DNA from: Pseudoalteromonas sp. H105
Lineage (GTDB): Bacteria; Pseudomonadota; Gammaproteobacteria; Enterobacterales; Alteromonadaceae
NCBI RefSeq assembly: GCF_001469215.1
Contig: NZ_LOFH01000014.1
Location: 1 to 64,000 of the forward strand
Length of the DNA stretch: 64,000 bases
Reading direction: 5' to 3'
Under the pieces are notes generated by a model. It searched no databases, was not told the origin of the DNA, and worked only from the letters and a program-made list of their open reading frames with translations. This document shows, one piece after another, positions 59,160 to 64,000 of the stretch (the first letter of the stretch is position 1; every line of letters starts with the position of its first letter). The translations under genes and the position numbers were made by a program.

Positions 59160-61919
59160 ATGAAAGCGCAATTATCCCTGCTTAGTATTGCCTTAGTGGC
59201 AAGCTTAGGTAGTGCAGCGGCTACAGCCAAAGATGCACTGCAGTTTAAAGATGTATTTGATTTTAAAGCAGCAAAAGGCACTCAGCTGTCTGAAGACGGT
59301 AACATTCTTACCTTTAGCGCCACACCTTACCGTGGTGATGCTAGCGGCCAAGTTTATAACCTAACTAATAACAAATTGATTGCAGAAGTACCACGCGGTA
59401 CAAAGCCAACAATAAACAAAGCGGCAAACTGGGTTGTATTTACCCAAGTCCCTACTTTGCTCGAAAAAGAAACCACTAAAAAGAAAAACACACTTAAAAA
59501 TAACCTCGTGTTAGTTAATACTCTCAGTGGTGAGCAGCAACAGTTCGATGATGTAAAAGACTATAAGCTTTCAGATGACGGTAACTGGCTCGCGTATCGC
59601 TTAAACAAAAAAGCCGATAAAGAGGATGATTCAAGTGCTGCCGATAAAGACAAAACAAGTGAAATCAAACCTGATAAAAAAGATACCGCTTTTGATTTAG
59701 TTATTGTTAACTTAAACAATAAAATCAGCCACACGATTTCTCAGGTATTTAGCTACGCAATAAGCAGTGACGCAGCTCAACTGCTTGCAAGCCAAATAGA
59801 CAAAGATGGCACAGACAACCAAGTGACCCTGCTCACACTTAATAATGACTTTACCAGCAGTGTACTGATTGATGAGCCTGGTGTTGTCGTTAATAAAATA
59901 GCGTGGCACCCGACGCAAAACATTGTGGCCTTTACGCTAGGCAATTATGTTAATGATGATATGCGCCGTCGTGACTACCAGTTAAAGCTTTATAAAAACG
60001 AGCAACTAACTGATATAAAATCGGCTGATAGAGCATGGCAAATAGGTAAAACGGCCAAGCTTGAATGGTCAGAAGACGGTGAGCGCCTTTACTTTGAAAA
60101 CAGACCTAAGCTTGCAGCTAAAGTTAAAGCAAAAGAATATAGCGATGAAGCATCACTGTATGACTACGACACTATTCGCGACCAAAAAGGCTTAAATGTT
60201 TGGCACAATAACGATGCTGAAATTAAGCCGCGTGAAGAACAACAATGGAATAGAGCCAATAAAAACCGCCATTATCAAAGCGTTTATTTTCTAAACAATA
60301 ATAAATCAGTGCAATTGAGCACCCCTGAAATGCCAGTGGTTGCACTTAATACCAAGCGTGATGCACTGCTTGGTTATAACAATCAAGCCTATCTTGAGCG
60401 AATTATGTATGGCGGCTTTTTTGCTGATTATTATGCGGTTGATGTAAAAACGGGTGCGCAAAAGTCAATTATTAAAGATTATCCATTTAGACCAAGCCTT
60501 TCACCAAATGGTGAATTTGCCGCTTACTTTAATGACAGCCAAGTACAGTTGAAAGACCTAGCTAACAACAAAGTAAGCACCTTAACCAAAGCGATTCAAG
60601 CAACGTTTGCTGATGACAAGCACGACTACCCGTCTGCACAACCCGGTTATGGTTTTGCCGGCTGGCTAAACGACAGCAGCCAAGTACTTGTTTATAGTAA
60701 GTACGATATTTGGGCGTTCGATGTAACCACGCGACAAGCTACGCAATTGACTAATGGCAAGAAAAACAACACCCAGTATCGTGTTATTAAGCTGGATAGA
60801 GAGCTGGTTGGTTTTAATAAAGGTCAAACATTACTCGTCAGTGCAACGAACTTAAAAAACAAACAAACTGAAATTGCCAAATTAAACCTAGCGGATAACG
60901 CAATTACTAAGGTATTAACAGGCAACAAGCGCTTTGATGTTATTAAAAAAGCCAAACATGCCAATAAGTATTTATTTACTGAGCAAACATATCAGCAATT
61001 CCCTGATATTTACCAAACTGACTTTAGCTTTGATAAGCCACAAAAGGTCACTAACTTAAACCCACAAGTTAATAACTTTGCGTGGGGGCAAGAGCCAGAA
61101 CTTATCAGCTATAAAGGTTTTGATGGAGAAGACCTACAAGGCGTACTCATTAAACCTGCGGGCTATAAAAAAGGCGATAAAGTACCAGTTGTGGTGTACT
61201 TTTACCGCTATATGAGTCAGCGCATGTACGACTTTCCTAAAATGGAGCTCAACCACCGCCCTAACTTCCCAATGTTTACGTCAAATGGCTACGCTATTTT
61301 CTTACCCGATATCCGCTTTGAAATTGGCCACCCAGGTAAGTCATCAACGCAGACCATGATCAACGCGACACAAAAGCTGATTGATTTAGGCATTGCTGAT
61401 CCTAATAAAATTGGCTTACAAGGCCATTCATGGGCCGGTTATCAAAGTGCCTTTATGATCACTGAAACCGATATGTTTAAAGCGGTGGTATCGGGTGCAC
61501 CGGTGTCTAATATGACTAGTGCCTACAGCGGTATTCGCTTAAAATCTGGGCTTGCGCGTCAATTTCAGTATGAGACTGGACAAAGCCGTATTGGTAAAAA
61601 CCTATTTGAAGCGCCAGAGCTTTATATTGAAAACTCACCCGTATTCTTTGCCGATAAAGTTAATACTCCTATCTTAATTATGTTTGGTGATAAAGATGAC
61701 GCCGTGCCATGGCATGAAGGTGTGCAATATTACCTTGCACTTCGCCGTGCAGGTAAAAATGCTACTTTCTTACAATACGAAGGTGAACCTCATCATTTGA
61801 AAAAATTCCCGAACCAAGTGGATTTTTCAATTCGTATGATGCAGTACTTTGACCATTATTTAAAAGGCAAACCGGCCGCTAAATGGATGATCGAAGGCGA
61901 AGCCTTTATTGAAGAGTAA
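59160..61919 (+). CDS. S9 family peptidase (prolyl oligopeptidase-like), exported
   Basis: 919 residues with a signal peptide (about 1-24, ending AAATA). An N-terminal beta-propeller-like region covers about 30-640 and the alpha/beta-hydrolase domain about 660-905. Active-site candidates: Ser757 in LQGHSWAGYQSA, Asp near FGDKDDAVPW and His in GEPHHLKKFPNQ. A Lys/Asp-rich linker near residues 155-180 is low complexity. S9 peptidases act on short peptides; a periplasmic nutritional role is likely. AGAATTAATA precedes the ATG. Monocistronic, ending at a bidirectional terminator. Confidence 0.92.
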   Translation: MKAQLSLLSIALVASLGSAAATAKDALQFKDVFDFKAAKGTQLSEDGNILTFSATPYRGDASGQVYNLTNNKLIAEVPRGTKPTINKAANWVVFTQVPTLLEKETTKKKNTLKNNLVLVNTLSGEQQQFDDVKDYKLSDDGNWLAYRLNKKADKEDDSSAADKDKTSEIKPDKKDTAFDLVIVNLNNKISHTISQVFSYAISSDAAQLLASQIDKDGTDNQVTLLTLNNDFTSSVLIDEPGVVVNKIAWHPTQNIVAFTLGNYVNDDMRRRDYQLKLYKNEQLTDIKSADRAWQIGKTAKLEWSEDGERLYFENRPKLAAKVKAKEYSDEASLYDYDTIRDQKGLNVWHNNDAEIKPREEQQWNRANKNRHYQSVYFLNNNKSVQLSTPEMPVVALNTKRDALLGYNNQAYLERIMYGGFFADYYAVDVKTGAQKSIIKDYPFRPSLSPNGEFAAYFNDSQVQLKDLANNKVSTLTKAIQATFADDKHDYPSAQPGYGFAGWLNDSSQVLVYSKYDIWAFDVTTRQATQLTNGKKNNTQYRVIKLDRELVGFNKGQTLLVSATNLKNKQTEIAKLNLADNAITKVLTGNKRFDVIKKAKHANKYLFTEQTYQQFPDIYQTDFSFDKPQKVTNLNPQVNNFAWGQEPELISYKGFDGEDLQGVLIKPAGYKKGDKVPVVVYFYRYMSQRMYDFPKMELNHRPNFPMFTSNGYAIFLPDIRFEIGHPGKSSTQTMINATQKLIDLGIADPNKIGLQGHSWAGYQSAFMITETDMFKAVVSGAPVSNMTSAYSGIRLKSGLARQFQYETGQSRIGKNLFEAPELYIENSPVFFADKVNTPILIMFGDKDDAVPWHEGVQYYLALRRAGKNATFLQYEGEPHHLKKFPNQVDFSIRMMQYFDHYLKGKPAAKWMIEGEAFIEE

Positions 61920-61936
61920 ACCTTAAAGTCACAAAC

Positions 61937-61965
61937 AAAAACGCCCAGCAATTGCTGGGCGTTTT
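61937..61965. terminator. Bidirectional terminator between the S9 peptidase and ygiQ
   Basis: A 13-bp perfect stem, AAAAACGCCCAGC (61937-61949), an AATT loop and GCTGGGCGTTTTT, with T-runs in both directions between the convergent genes. Confidence 0.95.
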
Positions 61966-61980
61966 TATGAGCGTACTAAG

Positions 61981-64000
61981 TTACCTAGCTCGCTGACGAT
62001 TACCGCCAACTCTTGGCTTAGTGTTAGCCTTTTTAAACTGACTAAACCCAGTATGACGGCTAAGCGCAGGGCGGCCACCTTTACTTGGTTTAGCGGACTT
62101 TTCATCACGGGTTTCTTCGGGCACTAAACAATTTGGGCCTTTACCAATAAGTTTAGCTTTGCCCATTTTACGAAGTGCTTCACGGATCATTGGCCAACCA
62201 GCTGGATCGTGGTAACGCAAAATTGCTTTATGTAAACGACGCTGACGTGCGCCTTTTGGGACAGCGACCTGCTCAGTATTATTTTTGATATTGCGCAACG
62301 AATTCATCTCTGTGTGATAAATCGTGGTGGCATTGGCCATCGGTGATGGATAAAAGTTTTGCACTTGATCAAGTTTAAAATCGTTTGATTTGAGCCATAA
62401 CGCCATATTAACCATGTCTTCATCTTTTGTGCCTGGGTGAGCCGAGATAAAGTACGGGATCAAATACTGCTTTTTACCCGCTTCTTTTGAGTACTTATCA
62501 AACAGCTCTTTAAACTGATCATACGCGCCCATGCCCGGCTTCATCATCTTAGATAACGGCCCATCTTCAGTATGCTCTGGTGCTATTTTTAAGTATCCAC
62601 CTACATGGTGAGTCACTAACTCTTTTACGTAACGTGGATCTTGTACCGCTAAGTCATAACGTACACCTGAGGCAATAAGGATTTTTTTCACTCCTTTTAC
62701 TTCACGGGCTTTTTTATATAAATCGATTGTTGGAGTGTGATCAGTATCCATATGCTTACAAATATCAGGGTAAACACATGATAAACGACGACAGGTACTC
62801 TCGGCTTTTTTGCTCTTACAACGTAGTTTATACATGTTCGCTGTAGGACCACCTAAATCTGAGATCACCCCAGTAAAACCAGGTACTTTATCGCGAATTT
62901 GTTCAATTTCTTCAATGATCGACTCTTGTGAGCGACTTTGAATAATACGCCCTTCATGCTCTGTAATTGAACAGAAAGAGCAACCTCCAAAACAACCACG
63001 CATAATATTCACCGAGGTTTTGATCATGTCGTACGCAGGGATCTTCTCATCACCATAGCTTGGATGCGGAATGCGTTGATATGGTAAGCCAAATACCGCA
63101 TCCATTTCATGCGTTTCAAGCGGGTATGCTGGAGGGTTAACCCAAATAGAACGATCGCCATGGCGTTGGAATAACGCACGCGCACAACCAGGGTTTGTTT
63201 CTTGGTGCAAAATACGTGAGGCGTGAGCATATAACGGTTTGTTAACACTTACTTGTTCAAATGCAGGTAACTTAACGTAGGTTTTTTCCCATGGTTTAGG
63301 GCGCGCAGGTTGCACTGTAATAGGCTTAGCGGCTTCTGCCTGTAAATCAATACCGGCTTTTTTAAATTCACTTTTGCTACAGCCCACATCATCTGCACCA
63401 TATGGGTTCGGGATAGGGTCAATTTTACCAATTTTATCAATGGCCGTTGAATCACTGCCACGCCAACCTGGTATGGGCTCTTTACGAATAACCGCTGTAC
63501 CACGAATGTCTTGAATGGTATCCATGGTTTCGCCTGCAGCAATACGGTGAGCAACTTCCACAAGCGGGCGCTCAGCATTACCATAAATCAGAATATCTGC
63601 TTTGGCATCGAATAAAATACTGCGGCGTACTTTTTCTTGCCAATAGTCATAGTGTGCAATACGGCGTAAACTAGCTTCTATTCCGCCTATGACAATAGGA
63701 ATACCTTTGTAAGCTTCACGGCATTTTTGCGAATAAATCATAACAGCACGATCAGGGCGTTTACCGCCCACATTGCCAGGAGTATAAGCATCATCATGGC
63801 GCATTCGTTTTTCAGCCGTATAACGGTTGATCATTGAATCCATGTTACCTGCGGTAACACCAAAGAATAAGTTAGGTCTGCCAAGCTCCATAAAGGCATC
63901 TTTTGACTGCCAATCTGGTTGAGCGATAATACCCACTCTAAAGCCCTGCGCTTCAAGCACGCGACCTATAACAGCCATACCAAAGCTAGGGTGGTCAACA
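61981..64000 (-). CDS. ygiQ: YgiQ family radical SAM protein (5' end outside window)
   Basis: About 672 residues are inside the window. The reading frame continues upstream of the Met at 63978 as VDHPSFG, which matches the E. coli YgiQ sequence just before this point, so the true start (about 50 residues earlier) lies beyond 64000. The radical SAM cluster motif is CFGGCSFC in MRGCFGGCSFCSITEHEGR, with B12-binding-like and C-terminal DUF3362 regions as in the family. Blocks VGIIAQPDWQSKDAFMELGR and YLIPYFISAHPGTKDEDMV are near-identical to YgiQ. Substrate unknown. The C-terminal tail is basic and variable. Confidence 0.96.
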   Translation of the reverse strand, partial: VDHPSFGMAVIGRVLEAQGFRVGIIAQPDWQSKDAFMELGRPNLFFGVTAGNMDSMINRYTAEKRMRHDDAYTPGNVGGKRPDRAVMIYSQKCREAYKGIPIVIGGIEASLRRIAHYDYWQEKVRRSILFDAKADILIYGNAERPLVEVAHRIAAGETMDTIQDIRGTAVIRKEPIPGWRGSDSTAIDKIGKIDPIPNPYGADDVGCSKSEFKKAGIDLQAEAAKPITVQPARPKPWEKTYVKLPAFEQVSVNKPLYAHASRILHQETNPGCARALFQRHGDRSIWVNPPAYPLETHEMDAVFGLPYQRIPHPSYGDEKIPAYDMIKTSVNIMRGCFGGCSFCSITEHEGRIIQSRSQESIIEEIEQIRDKVPGFTGVISDLGGPTANMYKLRCKSKKAESTCRRLSCVYPDICKHMDTDHTPTIDLYKKAREVKGVKKILIASGVRYDLAVQDPRYVKELVTHHVGGYLKIAPEHTEDGPLSKMMKPGMGAYDQFKELFDKYSKEAGKKQYLIPYFISAHPGTKDEDMVNMALWLKSNDFKLDQVQNFYPSPMANATTIYHTEMNSLRNIKNNTEQVAVPKGARQRRLHKAILRYHDPAGWPMIREALRKMGKAKLIGKGPNCLVPEETRDEKSAKPSKGGRPALSRHTGFSQFKKANTKPRVGGNRQRAR

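Overview
The window looks like a chromosomal segment of a marine gammaproteobacterium of the order Alteromonadales, most likely Pseudoalteromonas or a close relative. The grounds are the AT-leaning composition, the ftsY/rsmD, rpsU-yqeY-dnaG-rpoD, prmA-dusB-fis, purH/purD and rpmBG-radC-coaBC-slmA arrangements, the protein sequences themselves, and a palindrome-ended repeat of a kind I associate with that order. No rRNA, tRNA, prophage, CRISPR array or complete insertion sequence was recognised. Both ends cut genes: ftsY on the left and ygiQ on the right.

Layout. 1-13 kb is housekeeping: ftsY with a greatly expanded 15-residue repeat, rsmD, the macromolecular-synthesis cluster (rpsU, yqeY, dnaG, rpoD), prmA, dusB-fis with a probable stringent-type promoter, then purH, an exported methyltransferase and purD. 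13-19 kb carries two large c-di-GMP proteins around a DUF2797 gene. 19-25 kb has a histone-deacetylase-like hydrolase and a five-gene minus-strand operon (creA, unknown, LysE-type exporter, gamma-glutamylcyclotransferase-like, serine hydrolase). 25-31 kb is a divergent pair: a membrane-bound winged-helix/beta-propeller regulator and a TonB-dependent receptor. 31-40 kb mixes zapE, rsuA, a chemoreceptor, a YggN-like protein, a large zinc metalloprotease, fbp and two small genes. 40-44.5 kb holds a sulfurtransferase and three genes resembling capsule or teichoic-acid-type polymer enzymes.

44.5-48.7 kb is the most interesting part. It is a tightly overlapping four-gene operon encoding an exported cupredoxin-like protein, a Cache-HAMP-GGDEF-EAL membrane protein, a DUF3034 envelope protein and a truncated haemoglobin with a lipoprotein signal. 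I infer an envelope redox, gas or metal sensing module feeding c-di-GMP signalling.

48.9-52.9 kb has purC and, divergently, an ABC transporter operon (ATPase, permease with a His/Glu repeat loop, DUF3299 protein) preceded by a Zur-box-like palindrome, which suggests zinc-responsive function. It is followed by a 264-bp element with 22-bp terminal inverted repeats. 53-64 kb returns to housekeeping: mutM, ppaC followed by nine copies of a heptanucleotide, rpmBG, radC, coaBC, slmA (no dut between them), an S9 peptidase and ygiQ.

Most calls rest on reading the translated proteins and remembered family motifs. No database search was run.
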